A stretch of DNA of 56,688 nucleotides from assembly GCA_947475315.1 (NCBI GenBank), contig CANJMY010000013.1:1-56688 (forward strand), written 5' to 3'. A program made the translations under genes and the position numbers. Shown here one piece after another: positions 23,295 to 31,701 of the stretch. The notes below the pieces were generated by a model. It saw nothing but the letters and a program-made list of their open reading frames with translations, did no database searches and was not told where the DNA came from. This DNA is from Pseudomonadota bacterium. Lineage in GTDB: Bacteria > Myxococcota_A > UBA796 > GCA-2862545. Position 1 is the first letter of the stretch. Each line of letters begins with the position of its first letter.

Positions 23295-23383
23295 CGTCCA
23301 CGGTCGCCGCACCCGCCGCGACGCATCGCGCGCGCGCAGCGCGGCCACGTCGCAGCTTCAGCCCGGCTGACGTCGCCCCCGCG

Positions 23384-25390
23384 TCAGCGCGGTCGCCACG
23401 TCAGCGTGAACAGCAGGGTGCGCCCCGGCAGCGGGTAGCCGACGAAGTCCGTCACCGCGCGGGGGATCTGACCGGCGTCCTCGCCGATCGGGTCCCGCTC
23501 CACCACCTCGACGCGTCGGTCCGTCAGGTTTCGAACCTCAAAGCCGAGCATCAGCGGCCGGATCAGCGTCCAGCCGAGCGACAGCCCGTGCAGCAGACGC
23601 GCGGGCTGCCGGTACAGGTTGGTCGCGTCGGCGAACGTGCCGTCCGTCAGGTGAAAGGACCAGCCCAGCCGCAGGTGATCCGGCCACGCCACACCCAGGT
23701 CGGTGTCGACCACCACCTGCGGCACCAGCGGCACGCGGCTGCCGAGCGTGCTGGAGTCCGGGTCGACGTCGCGCGCGTCGGTCCACGCGGCGCTCACCCG
23801 CGCGTCCACGATCTGGCGCCAGCCGAGCGTCGTGCCCAGCTCCGCGCCGCCGATCCGCGCCATCCCAAAATTCACCGGCCGCACCGTCGCCTGGCTGTTC
23901 TGGACCCAGGTGATGCGGTCGCGCGTCCAGCCGAGGTAGCCGCCCGCGTCGAACGACCAGTCCACCGGCCATGCGCGCGGCGACGACCAGCGCACCGCCA
24001 CGTCCGCTTGCCACGCCGACTCTGGCCGCAGGTCGGCGTTGCCCGCCATCGCGCCGCGATCGCCGTACAGCTCCGACAGGTCCGGGGGGCGGAACGTCCG
24101 ACCGCCCGACAGGCGGAGCTGGAGTGCGTCGACCGGCGACACCTCCACCGCCAGGCCCGGGTTCACCGCCGCGATCGCCTTCTCGCCCGCCGCGAGCAGC
24201 CCGCGCACGTCCACGCCCGGCACAATCGCCACCACGCCATGCCGCGGCGCGAACCGAAGATCGGCCGCCGCCCCCAACACCGTCCGGGAGCGTGGCGCGT
24301 CGGTGCTCCCGTCGGCCAGCGCGCGCCGACCGAACCACTCGCCGCGCGCCGACGCCGACCAGCCCACGCCCAGCCACGCGAGCGGCGACACGCCCCCGTC
24401 GACGTGCGCGCCCATCAGCTGCGTGGTGTCCCGCTCCCACGCGCCGCCGATCCCCAACTCCGCCGCGCGATCGTCGAGCGTCTCCACCCGAGCCAGATGC
24501 CAGAGCCGCGCCGTCGTGCGCGTCGCGCCCAGCTTGAGCTCGGCCTGCAGCACGCCCAGGTTTCGGACCGTGTCGAGCGACGCCTCCAGCGCCGGGTCGC
24601 CGGTGGGGCCAGGCAGGTCCTCCCGACGACCGACCACCGCGTCGAGCACCGTCCACCGCAGCCGCGCCGATCCGAACCGTACGCGCGCGGTCAACGCCGC
24701 CTGCGTGCGCGCCGCGTGCTCGCGCACCAAGAACGCGTCGTCGTCCTGAGAGAACGAGGTGCCGCCGTCGGAGAAGTACGGGAAGTTCCCCCGCGTGCTG
24801 AACACGTCGCCCGCGACCAGCCCGTCGACCGTGTGGCGCGTGTTGGTGAAGGTGCCCGCGCCCGACCCGCGCAGCGACCCCCAGCTCCCCACCATGGCCG
24901 ACAGCTGCGGCGACCCCGACCGCGCCGACGTCCGCAGGTCCACCAGCCCGCCCATCGGCGACGCGCCGTAGGTTGCGGGGACCCGACCGCGAAATACACG
25001 CACGGTGTCCAGCGCCGCCAGCGGCAGCTCCGACAGATCGACCGAATCGACGCCATCCGGGTTCAGCGGCACGCCATCCAGGTCGATTTGCACCTGCCGA
25101 AACGAGGAGCCACGCAGGCTCACCCCGGTCCACGCGCCAAGCCCGCCCAGCCGTCGCACCTCAGCGCCGGGCACCTGGGCCAGAAGATCGCCAAGCTCGT
25201 CGCCAGGGGTCGTCGAGTCCGCCACCACCAACGTCACCGCGCCCGACGGCGCATCCGAAGGCGCGACGACCGTGACAGACACAGCCTCTTCGTCCGGCTC
25301 GCCCGCATGGACGAGCGCCGCCGCCGCCCACACAAACCAGCCCAAGACCATCATGCGCAGCGCGTACCTGAGCGCGGTGTAAGCCGCCAC
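23384..25390 (-). CDS. TonB-dependent outer-membrane receptor
   Basis: About 668 residues. GTG at 25390 follows AGGAG closely; the MM pair at 25354/25351 is an alternative start, and both give a signal peptide ending VHAG. A candidate TonB box (AVSVTVVAP) is followed by a plug domain (LGDLLAQVPGAEVRRLGGLG, then VSLRGSSFRQVQIDLDGVPL). A 22-strand-type barrel ends in the typical LPGRTLLFTLTWR with terminal Arg. GGRTFRPPDLSELYGD is the usual C-terminal TonB-receptor motif. The closest style is the BtuB/CirA group of cobalamin and siderophore receptors. No transporter genes are adjacent that would identify the ligand. It is divergent from the orthocaspase gene. Confidence 0.92.
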   Translation of the reverse strand: MAAYTALRYALRMMVLGWFVWAAAALVHAGEPDEEAVSVTVVAPSDAPSGAVTLVVADSTTPGDELGDLLAQVPGAEVRRLGGLGAWTGVSLRGSSFRQVQIDLDGVPLNPDGVDSVDLSELPLAALDTVRVFRGRVPATYGASPMGGLVDLRTSARSGSPQLSAMVGSWGSLRGSGAGTFTNTRHTVDGLVAGDVFSTRGNFPYFSDGGTSFSQDDDAFLVREHAARTQAALTARVRFGSARLRWTVLDAVVGRREDLPGPTGDPALEASLDTVRNLGVLQAELKLGATRTTARLWHLARVETLDDRAAELGIGGAWERDTTQLMGAHVDGGVSPLAWLGVGWSASARGEWFGRRALADGSTDAPRSRTVLGAAADLRFAPRHGVVAIVPGVDVRGLLAAGEKAIAAVNPGLAVEVSPVDALQLRLSGGRTFRPPDLSELYGDRGAMAGNADLRPESAWQADVAVRWSSPRAWPVDWSFDAGGYLGWTRDRITWVQNSQATVRPVNFGMARIGGAELGTTLGWRQIVDARVSAAWTDARDVDPDSSTLGSRVPLVPQVVVDTDLGVAWPDHLRLGWSFHLTDGTFADATNLYRQPARLLHGLSLGWTLIRPLMLGFEVRNLTDRRVEVVERDPIGEDAGQIPRAVTDFVGYPLPGRTLLFTLTWRPR

Positions 25391-25451
25391 ACACTCCTGC
25401 GTTTCGGGGACACGCCACTTGTGCTACCCAAGCCATACCTCGGAGGGGTCC

Positions 25452-27620
25452 ATGCGATTCTCACACTTCCTGGCCGCGCTCGCCGCGTCCGGGGTCCTGT
25501 CCTCGGCCGCGCACGCGGAGAACGTGCTCGACGTCGACGGCAAGCTCGACAAGAAGGACTCCAAGCTCACCAGCGGCGAGTGGTACGAGAACTACACCTT
25601 CGAGGCCGCAGCGGGCTCCACGATCGTGGTCGAGATGACGTCGTCCCAGTTCGACCCGTACCTGGGCGTGCACTCGCCGTCGGACGTCAACACCGAGAAC
25701 GACGACAACAACGGCGACGTCCACTCGTCGCGCGTGGAGATCAAGGCGGAAGAGTCCGGCACCTGGACCATCTACGCCACCAGCAACCACGCCGGCGAGA
25801 AGGGCAACTACCACCTGTCCGTCGACGTGTCTGAGCCCGGCGTGCAGCACATCTCCGACGTCATCGACGTGCGCGACCCCAAGCTCACCAGCGGCGAGTA
25901 CAAGGAGAGCTGGACCTTCCAGGGTCACGCGGGCCAGCTGCTCACCGCCGACCTGCGTTCGGGCGAGTTCGACCCCTACCTGATGATCATCTCCCCGAGC
26001 GGCAAGCACGAGGAGAACGACGACTACGAGGGCTCCAGCAGCCGCAGCCTGGTCGCCATGCGCTTGGAGGAGGAGGGCGAGTACCAGGTCATCGTCACCA
26101 CCTACAAGCCCGGCATGACCGGCCACTACGACCTGGCCCTGCGCGTGCAGGACTCGGACGAGGCCGGCTCGGGCGACAAGGACTCCAGCGGCGCGCTCAC
26201 CACCGACGACGCCAAGCTCGCCACCGGCGAGTACGTGGACACCTACGACGTCGAGGGCGCGCCCGGCGACAAGCTCTTCATCGACGTCGCCTCCACCGAC
26301 TTCGACACCTACCTGATCGTGCGCGGCGCGGGCGTGTCCGAGGACAACGACGACGGCCCCGAGTCGGGTCACAGCCACATCGAGGTCATCCTGCCGGAGG
26401 CGGGCACGGTCAAGATCGCCGTCACCAGCTACGGCGTGGGCGCCACCGGCGACTACGACCTGACGATCGACCACCAGGCCGCCGCCGACACCTCGTCGAA
26501 CTCCAACGACGTCACCCGCCTGGAGAACGGACAGACGGTCGAGGGCGACCTCAGCAGCTCGGACGGCACCCTGAGCCAGGGCGAGTACGTCGACATCTAC
26601 AGCTTCGACGCGGCGGCCGGTCAGTCGATCACCGTCGACATGACCGCTACGGACATCGACGCGTTCCTCGCGGTCATCCTGCCGGACGGAAAGACCATCC
26701 AGAACGACGACTTCGCCGGGCAGGGCTCCAACTCCCGCGTGCAGTTCAACGCGCCGATCGCCGGCCGCTACCAGGTGTGGGCCACGACCTACGCGGGCGG
26801 CGCCACCGGCCACTACAAGGTGTCGCTGTCCTCAGGCGCCATCCCGGACGTCGCGCCGGTCGCCATGGGCTCGGGCCGCCTGCACGGCATCTTCATGGGC
26901 ATCTCGGACTACCCGGACAGCCGCAAGATGAACGACCTGGACTTCACCGACGAGGACGCCCAGCGCATGTACCGCGCGATGCCCGGCCTCGGCGGCATGG
27001 CCCCCGGCCAGACCTTTGAGTTCGTCAATGCCGACGCCACCGCGGCCAACCTGCGCGCCTCGATCGCCAAGATCGCAGCGGACGCCAAGCCCGGCGACAT
27101 GTTCGTGTTCTTCTACTCGGGCCACGGCGGCCGCGTGCCCCGCGCCTCGTGGCAGCCCGCCGATCCGGACGGCCTGGACGAGACCATCGAGCTGGCCGAC
27201 GAGGCCGTGCTCGACGATGACTTCTCCTCGCTGCTCGACACCCTGCCCACCGGCGTCACGTCGATCATCCTGCTCGACTCCTGCTTCAGCGGCGGCTTCA
27301 GCAAGGACGTCATCTCCAAGCCCGGCCGCATGGGCATGTTCTCGTCCGACGAGGACGTCACCAGCGCGGTCGCCGCCAAGTTCCGCGCCGGCGGCTACCT
27401 GGCCCGCTTCCTCGACGAGGGCATCGGCGACAAGCTGGCCGATGACGGCGACGGCGAGCTCAACGCCCTTGAGCTGTCCGAGTACGTGCAGGCCCGCTAC
27501 CGCGAGGACGTGAAGTCGAACTCCACCGACTTCGTCCAGGTCGGCGCCAACCTGGGCTACCAGCACGTCGTCATCGACCGCGGCAGCATCGGCGCGTTCG
27601 AGGTCCTGTTCCGCTGGTAG
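25452..27620 (+). CDS. Secreted orthocaspase (peptidase C14 family) with four PPC domains
   Basis: A 722-residue protein with a clear signal peptide (cleavage after AAHA). ATG 25452 follows GGAGGGG. Residues of about 25-480 contain four repeats of the bacterial pre-peptidase C-terminal (PPC) beta-sandwich, each with LTSGEY/ATGEY-type starts and FDPYL / YDL ends. From about residue 490 comes a caspase-like domain (LHGIFMGISDYPDS). The catalytic His is H558 in FFYSGHGG and the catalytic Cys is C611 in LLDSCFSGG, so the dyad is intact. Near the C-terminus ADDGDGELNALE looks like an EF-hand loop whose first ligand is replaced by Ala. Orthocaspases cleave after Arg or Lys and are often calcium dependent. 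Export and PPC modules suggest a periplasmic or extracellular enzyme. Confidence 0.92.
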   Translation: MRFSHFLAALAASGVLSSAAHAENVLDVDGKLDKKDSKLTSGEWYENYTFEAAAGSTIVVEMTSSQFDPYLGVHSPSDVNTENDDNNGDVHSSRVEIKAEESGTWTIYATSNHAGEKGNYHLSVDVSEPGVQHISDVIDVRDPKLTSGEYKESWTFQGHAGQLLTADLRSGEFDPYLMIISPSGKHEENDDYEGSSSRSLVAMRLEEEGEYQVIVTTYKPGMTGHYDLALRVQDSDEAGSGDKDSSGALTTDDAKLATGEYVDTYDVEGAPGDKLFIDVASTDFDTYLIVRGAGVSEDNDDGPESGHSHIEVILPEAGTVKIAVTSYGVGATGDYDLTIDHQAAADTSSNSNDVTRLENGQTVEGDLSSSDGTLSQGEYVDIYSFDAAAGQSITVDMTATDIDAFLAVILPDGKTIQNDDFAGQGSNSRVQFNAPIAGRYQVWATTYAGGATGHYKVSLSSGAIPDVAPVAMGSGRLHGIFMGISDYPDSRKMNDLDFTDEDAQRMYRAMPGLGGMAPGQTFEFVNADATAANLRASIAKIAADAKPGDMFVFFYSGHGGRVPRASWQPADPDGLDETIELADEAVLDDDFSSLLDTLPTGVTSIILLDSCFSGGFSKDVISKPGRMGMFSSDEDVTSAVAAKFRAGGYLARFLDEGIGDKLADDGDGELNALELSEYVQARYREDVKSNSTDFVQVGANLGYQHVVIDRGSIGAFEVLFRW

Positions 27621-27630
27621 CCACACCGGC

Positions 27631-27660
27631 CCGGGGCCTGGGTTAATCGCCCGGCCCCGG
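27631..27660 (+). terminator. GC-rich hairpin between orthocaspase and trpS
   Basis: CCGGGGCC-T-GGG (27631-27642) pairs with CCC-GGCCCCGG (27650-27660): 11 bp with one bulged T and a TTAATCG loop. No T tract follows. The last two bases of the 3' arm belong to the ribosome site of trpS (GGAG at 27659-27662), so it may both end the upstream transcript and limit trpS translation. Confidence 0.45.
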
Positions 27661-27667
27661 AGCCCCG

Positions 27668-28672
27668 ATGACTTCCACACCCCTGGTTCGTGCGTTCTCT
27701 GGCGTCCAGCCCACCGGCAGACTGCACCTCGGCAACTACCTGGGCGCCATCAAGCCCTGGGTCGAACACCAACACGCCCGTGAGAACCTGTTCTGCGTGG
27801 TCGACCTGCACGCGCTGACGGTCCCTGAGGCCATCAAGCCCGACGAGCTCAAGGCGCGCAGCCGCAACGTGGCCGCCGCCTTCTTGGCCGCAGGCATCGA
27901 CCCGTCCGTGTCGTCGCTGTTCATCCAGTCGCACGTGCGCGAGCACACCGAGCTGACCTGGGTGCTCAACTGCGTCACGCCGCTGGGCTGGCTCGAGCGC
28001 ATGACCCAGTTCAAGTCCAAGTCCGAGGGCCGTGAGACCGTCGGCACGGGCCTGCTGGACTACCCGGTGCTCATGGCGGCCGACATCCTGCTCTACGACA
28101 GCCAGGTCGTCCCCGTCGGTGAGGACCAGAAGCAGCACATCGAGCTGGCTCGCGACGTCGCAGTGCGCTTCAACCACATGTTCGGCGAGACGTTCGTCGT
28201 GCCGCAGCCGTCGATCCCGCTGTCGGGCGCGCGCGTGATGGGCTTCGACGAGCCGACCGTGAAGATGTCGAAGTCGATCGCCGAGTCCCGCCCGCACCAC
28301 GCCGTCCACCTGGACGACACGCCGGAGAAGATCCGCAAGTCGATCATGAAGTCGGTGACCGACGCCGGCTGCGACTACGACCCGGCCACCGCGTCCCCCG
28401 GCGTGGTGAACCTGATGCACGTGCTGTCCGCCGTGTCAGGCGAGGGGATCCCGTCGATCTCCAGCCGCTATACCGGCAAGGGCTACGGCTACCTCAAGCA
28501 GGAGGTCGCCGAGGCGGTCACCGCCGAGCTGGCGCCGGTCCAGGACAAGTACCGCCGCCTCCTCGACGAGGCCGGCTACCTGGACCAGGTGCTCGCTCAG
28601 TCCACCGCCAAGGTTCGAACGCTCGCCGAGGCCACGATGACACGCGTTCGTCACGCGATCGGAATCGGCTGA
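27668..28672 (+). CDS. trpS: Tryptophanyl-tRNA synthetase
   Basis: A 334-residue class I aminoacyl-tRNA synthetase that charges tRNA-Trp in the cytoplasm. The HIGH-type motif is HLGN in GVQPTGRLHLGNYLGAI. The KMSKS motif is intact (VKMSKSIAESRP, about residue 198). YDSQVVPVGEDQKQHIEL and the ILLYD segment match the Trp/Tyr synthetase core, and the length is typical for bacterial TrpS. ATG 27668 has CGGAG 5 bases upstream, partly inside the preceding hairpin. It appears to be a single gene; the only copy in the window. Confidence 0.96.
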   Translation: MTSTPLVRAFSGVQPTGRLHLGNYLGAIKPWVEHQHARENLFCVVDLHALTVPEAIKPDELKARSRNVAAAFLAAGIDPSVSSLFIQSHVREHTELTWVLNCVTPLGWLERMTQFKSKSEGRETVGTGLLDYPVLMAADILLYDSQVVPVGEDQKQHIELARDVAVRFNHMFGETFVVPQPSIPLSGARVMGFDEPTVKMSKSIAESRPHHAVHLDDTPEKIRKSIMKSVTDAGCDYDPATASPGVVNLMHVLSAVSGEGIPSISSRYTGKGYGYLKQEVAEAVTAELAPVQDKYRRLLDEAGYLDQVLAQSTAKVRTLAEATMTRVRHAIGIG

Positions 28673-29056
28673 TTGCGCGCGTCGCTCCCACAATACCTCG
28701 AATAGACTCGGTTTTCCGCGGACGCACGAATCGAACAAGTACGTACTATCACGTAGCTTTTCGTGGCGCCACCTGCGGAAAGACCGCATTATGGATTCGA
28801 ACGTCGAGCCGCCCGAGGATAGGAACCGCGGATCCCCAGCCGCGCAGTGAGGTGCGCCTCCAGCTGACACACCCCCTTGTGTCGCGGAGGTAGGTCCATT
28901 CTCGAGCGGCTCGACCTGTTTTCAAGCGCCCGCCGGCCAAGCCAGCGGGCGGCTCGCTTTCTGGCCCCGCTGGCCGGTGCGGAACGGATCGCGTAAGCCG
29001 CCGGTCGAATAGGACTGCAGACCTGTGCGTCTGCATGTCATCCGATTGGAGCCCTC
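28673..29056 (+). ncRNA. 384-bp structured intergenic region, possible non-coding RNA
   Basis: No credible gene. The stretch 28680-28800 is visibly less GC-rich than its surroundings. Hairpins follow each other on the plus strand: TGCGG/CCGCA (28774-28788), CGCGG/CCGCG (28827-28844), a two-tier stem CCTCC...GACACA/TGTGTC...GGAGG (28857-28890), and a 10-bp stem with one mismatch at 28927-28951 followed by CTCGCTTTCT. The last one may be a terminator. TGCAGAC/GTCTGCA (29016-29035) lies in the leader of the next gene. I checked for signatures of RNase P, tmRNA, SRP and 6S RNA and found none. Confidence 0.3.
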
Positions 29057-29524
29057 ATGCGGTTCACCGCCACCTCCCTCGCGCTGTGCGCGCTCCTCTT
29101 CAGCTCCCCCACGCTCGACGCCGTGGCCGCCCCCCCGCCCGGCGCGCCCGCGGCGGCCACGGTCCACATCGAGATCGCGGTGGTCCGCGCCGGTCATGGC
29201 GACCGCTCGATCGACCCATCCTTGTCCGCGTTCGCCGCCGACCTGCGCGCGTTGCCCTACGAGCGCTTCGTGCGCGTCGACAGCAAGAGCGTCGCCACCA
29301 CACCCGGCGCCCGGCAGGAGATCACCCTGGGCGGCGGTCTGCGCGCCGTGGTCACGGTCGACGCCATCGACGACAGCGGCGCCGCCACCACGCTCGCCTT
29401 GTTCCGCAACGACCGTGAGGTCACCCACACCACCGTGAAGCGCCCCTGGGGTCGCGCGCAGGTGATCAGCGTGGGCAAGGAAGGCGAGGACATGCTCGTC
29501 GTCCCGATCGCCATCACCCGGTAG
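29057..29524 (+). CDS. Small secreted protein, function unknown
   Basis: A 155-residue protein with a signal peptide (hydrophobic core SLALCALLFSS, cleavage near AVAA) and a Pro/Ala-rich stretch. A compact all-beta domain follows, with strands VHIEIAVVRAG, ITLGGGLRAVVTVDAI and ATTLALFRNDREV and a basic turn KRPWGRAQVISVG. ATG 29057 has TTGGAG 6 bases upstream. No family recognised. The domain could be a small periplasmic beta-sandwich. The last 11 bases overlap the convergent permease gene. Confidence 0.78.
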   Translation: MRFTATSLALCALLFSSPTLDAVAAPPPGAPAAATVHIEIAVVRAGHGDRSIDPSLSAFAADLRALPYERFVRVDSKSVATTPGARQEITLGGGLRAVVTVDAIDDSGAATTLALFRNDREVTHTTVKRPWGRAQVISVGKEGEDMLVVPIAITR

Positions 29525-30689
29525 GCTGGTACCCGGCCTTGCGGACGGCGTCGCAGAGGGCGGCGCGATCGACCACGCCGTCGACCACAAGCAGCCCTTC
29601 CGTCAGCCGAACCTCAGCCGCGGTCACGCCCGCGATGCCGCGCGCGGCGGTCTCCACGCGGCCCGCGCACTTGTTGCAGGTCATGCCCGCCACCGGGATG
29701 GACAGGGTGACGGCCTGCATGGGCGGGCGCATCCACGCCGCCAGGTCGCGCGCCGCGTAGCGGCCCATCAGAAGCAGCAGGACGATCGCGGCGAGCGCGG
29801 CGGTCGGCGAGTCGTGGGGGTGGGCCGACATCGCGCTCAGGTCGGTCGGCAGCACGGCGTCGAACAGCAGGCCGAGCGCGTACGAGCCAATCGCCACCGT
29901 GCCCAGGTAGGTCGCCAGCACCCGCGCGCCGAAGGTCTTGTAAACCGCGCCGATCGTCGCCACGTTGGACGCAGGCCCGGCGAGCAGGAACACTAAGGCG
30001 GCGCTCGGCGGCAGGCCCGCGTGCAGCAGCCCCGCGGCGATCGGCACGCTGGCCGTGGCGCAGACGTAGAGCGGGATGGCGATCAGGAGCACCGCCAGCG
30101 ACGCCAGCGGCCCCGACCCCAGCACCGTCCCCGAAAGCGCGCCCAATGGGATCCACGTGGTCAGCGCCGCCGACGCCAGCACGCCAAACGCGATCCAGCC
30201 CCAGATGGACCCGATCACGTCGTCCGCGTGCGCGACGCCCCGCGCCCACGCCGAGCGCTCGTCGCGGGCCTCCTCCCGAGTCTGCGGCGCGGTGCCCTGA
30301 GCCCCGCCCGTGGCGTCCACGAGCGCGCCCGCGACCAGCCCGGTCACCGTGGCCGCGAACACCTTGAACAGCGCGAACGGCAGGCCCAGGAACGACGCGC
30401 TGACCAGGATGGAGTCGACGCCCGTCTGCGGCGTGCTCACCAGGAACGCGATCGCCGCGCCGTCGCTCGCGCCGTCCTTCTTCAGGCCCAGCGTCGCCGG
30501 GATGACACCGCACGAGCACAGCGGCATCGGCACGCCGAGCGCGGTCGCCTTGAGCACACCCCAGCGGCCGTTGAGCTGACGGTGAACGAAGCCCTGCGGG
30601 AGCAGCGCGTGCACGGCGCCGGACACCACGGCGCCCAACAGCAGCCACGGCGCCAGCTCCAACAACACCTGCCACGCCGCGACGACCAC
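29514..30689 (-). CDS. SO_0444-type permease with C-terminal HMA metal-binding domain
   Basis: A 391-residue integral membrane protein of the ArsP/DUF318 permease family. GTG 30689 has TTGGAG 7 bases upstream. The diagnostic motifs are MPLCSCGVIPATLGLKKDGAS and FLVSTPQTGVDSI, in two halves of four or five helices. The second half contains AGPASNVATIGAVYKTFG. After a loop rich in charged residues and the final helices comes a heavy-metal-associated domain (VAGMTCNKCAGRVETAARG) of about 65 residues. Family members export copper, zinc or organoarsenicals; the CxxC of the HMA domain favours Cu(I) or Zn(II). It converges with and slightly overlaps the small secreted protein gene. Confidence 0.88.
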   Translation of the reverse strand: MVVAAWQVLLELAPWLLLGAVVSGAVHALLPQGFVHRQLNGRWGVLKATALGVPMPLCSCGVIPATLGLKKDGASDGAAIAFLVSTPQTGVDSILVSASFLGLPFALFKVFAATVTGLVAGALVDATGGAQGTAPQTREEARDERSAWARGVAHADDVIGSIWGWIAFGVLASAALTTWIPLGALSGTVLGSGPLASLAVLLIAIPLYVCATASVPIAAGLLHAGLPPSAALVFLLAGPASNVATIGAVYKTFGARVLATYLGTVAIGSYALGLLFDAVLPTDLSAMSAHPHDSPTAALAAIVLLLLMGRYAARDLAAWMRPPMQAVTLSIPVAGMTCNKCAGRVETAARGIAGVTAAEVRLTEGLLVVDGVVDRAALCDAVRKAGYQPTG

Positions 30690-30795
30690 TTGTACTCCAA
30701 TAGGCCCAGCATCGTTCCGACCGCACGCATCGTCAAGACGCTTCCGCAGCGCGGGCCGCCGCGGTACTGTAGGGGCCCGGACTGCGGAGTCCCTG

Positions 30796-31698
30796 TTGCG
30801 CCGTCTCCTGCCGCTGTTCTTGTTCGCCTGCGCCGTCCCGGAGGCTCCTCCCGCTGAGGACCCGCGGACCTGCGACGCCGGCGCTGAGAAGATCGGGGTG
30901 CTGACCTCGGTCGTGTTCGCGCGGCCGGATGAGCACGGTCAGATCGCGGGCTTTGACCTGGACCATGACGCCACCGGATTTGGCGGGATCGGCGGCTGCG
31001 GCGTGACGGATGACGTGTCGCCGGACGGCGTGGCGGGCATCGACAGCGTGTTCGCGCGCCTGCTCCCCGCGCTGGAGTTGACCGAGGCGCAAGCGGTCGA
31101 AGAGATCATGCAGGAGCTGATCAACTCCGGGCAGATCTTGATCCTGTGGGACCTACACGGACTCGACGATCTGTCGTCGGACTCGTGCGCCACCGTCGAG
31201 CTGCTCCGTGGCCAGGACGCGCCGCTCATCGGCGGTCGCGGCTTCATCAACCCCGGCCAGACCTTTGACGTGCTCGCCGGCTTCACGCCGATCGACGCCG
31301 GTGAGGTCACCGTCCAGGACGGCACGTTCCAGGCGAGCGGCTTCGACTTCGACCTGCCGTTCAGCTTTCTCGGCACCTTCATCGACTTTGTCCTGCACGA
31401 CGCGGTGATCCAGGTCACGCTTCAGCCGGACGGCACGTTCACCGGCATGCTCGGCGGCGGCATCGTGCTCGAAGACGTCTTCCGCGTCGCGAGCGAAAAC
31501 AACATCGACCCCGCCATCGTCGGGCTACTCCAGAACCTGGTAGTCCCCATCGCGGACCTCGCCCCGGACGAGTCCGGCAAGTGCACCCAGATCTCGGTCA
31601 CGCTCGCGTTCCACGGCGTGCCCGCCTTCCTCTACGAGACGCCCGCCCCTGAGGCAGACGACTCCGACTCTCCCACCGCCCTCGACACGGATCTGTAG
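30796..31698 (+). CDS. Putative lipoprotein, function unknown
   Basis: A 300-residue lipoprotein starting at TTG 30796 with CGGAG 7 bases upstream; the lipobox is LFLFACA (Cys12). The mature part begins with a Pro/Glu stretch. It then has DLDHDATGFGGIGGCGVTDD and DGVAGIDSVFARL, Asp/Gly-rich turns that look like calcium loops. The middle domain is rich in hydrophobic strands (LILWDLHGLDDL, FDFDLPFSFLGTFIDF). It ends with an acidic DDSDSPTALDTDL tail. Similar in style to other lipoproteins in the window. It lies 3 bases before the hybrid kinase gene, so the two are probably cotranscribed and the lipoprotein could be a sensor partner. Confidence 0.8.
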   Translation: MRRLLPLFLFACAVPEAPPAEDPRTCDAGAEKIGVLTSVVFARPDEHGQIAGFDLDHDATGFGGIGGCGVTDDVSPDGVAGIDSVFARLLPALELTEAQAVEEIMQELINSGQILILWDLHGLDDLSSDSCATVELLRGQDAPLIGGRGFINPGQTFDVLAGFTPIDAGEVTVQDGTFQASGFDFDLPFSFLGTFIDFVLHDAVIQVTLQPDGTFTGMLGGGIVLEDVFRVASENNIDPAIVGLLQNLVVPIADLAPDESGKCTQISVTLAFHGVPAFLYETPAPEADDSDSPTALDTDL

Positions 31699-31701
31699 CG
31701 A

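Noticed and set aside
28785-28815. tRNA-like T-arm (GTTCGAATC) on the minus strand
   Set aside because: Flanking bases do not form the T stem, and no anticodon or acceptor stem can be drawn.
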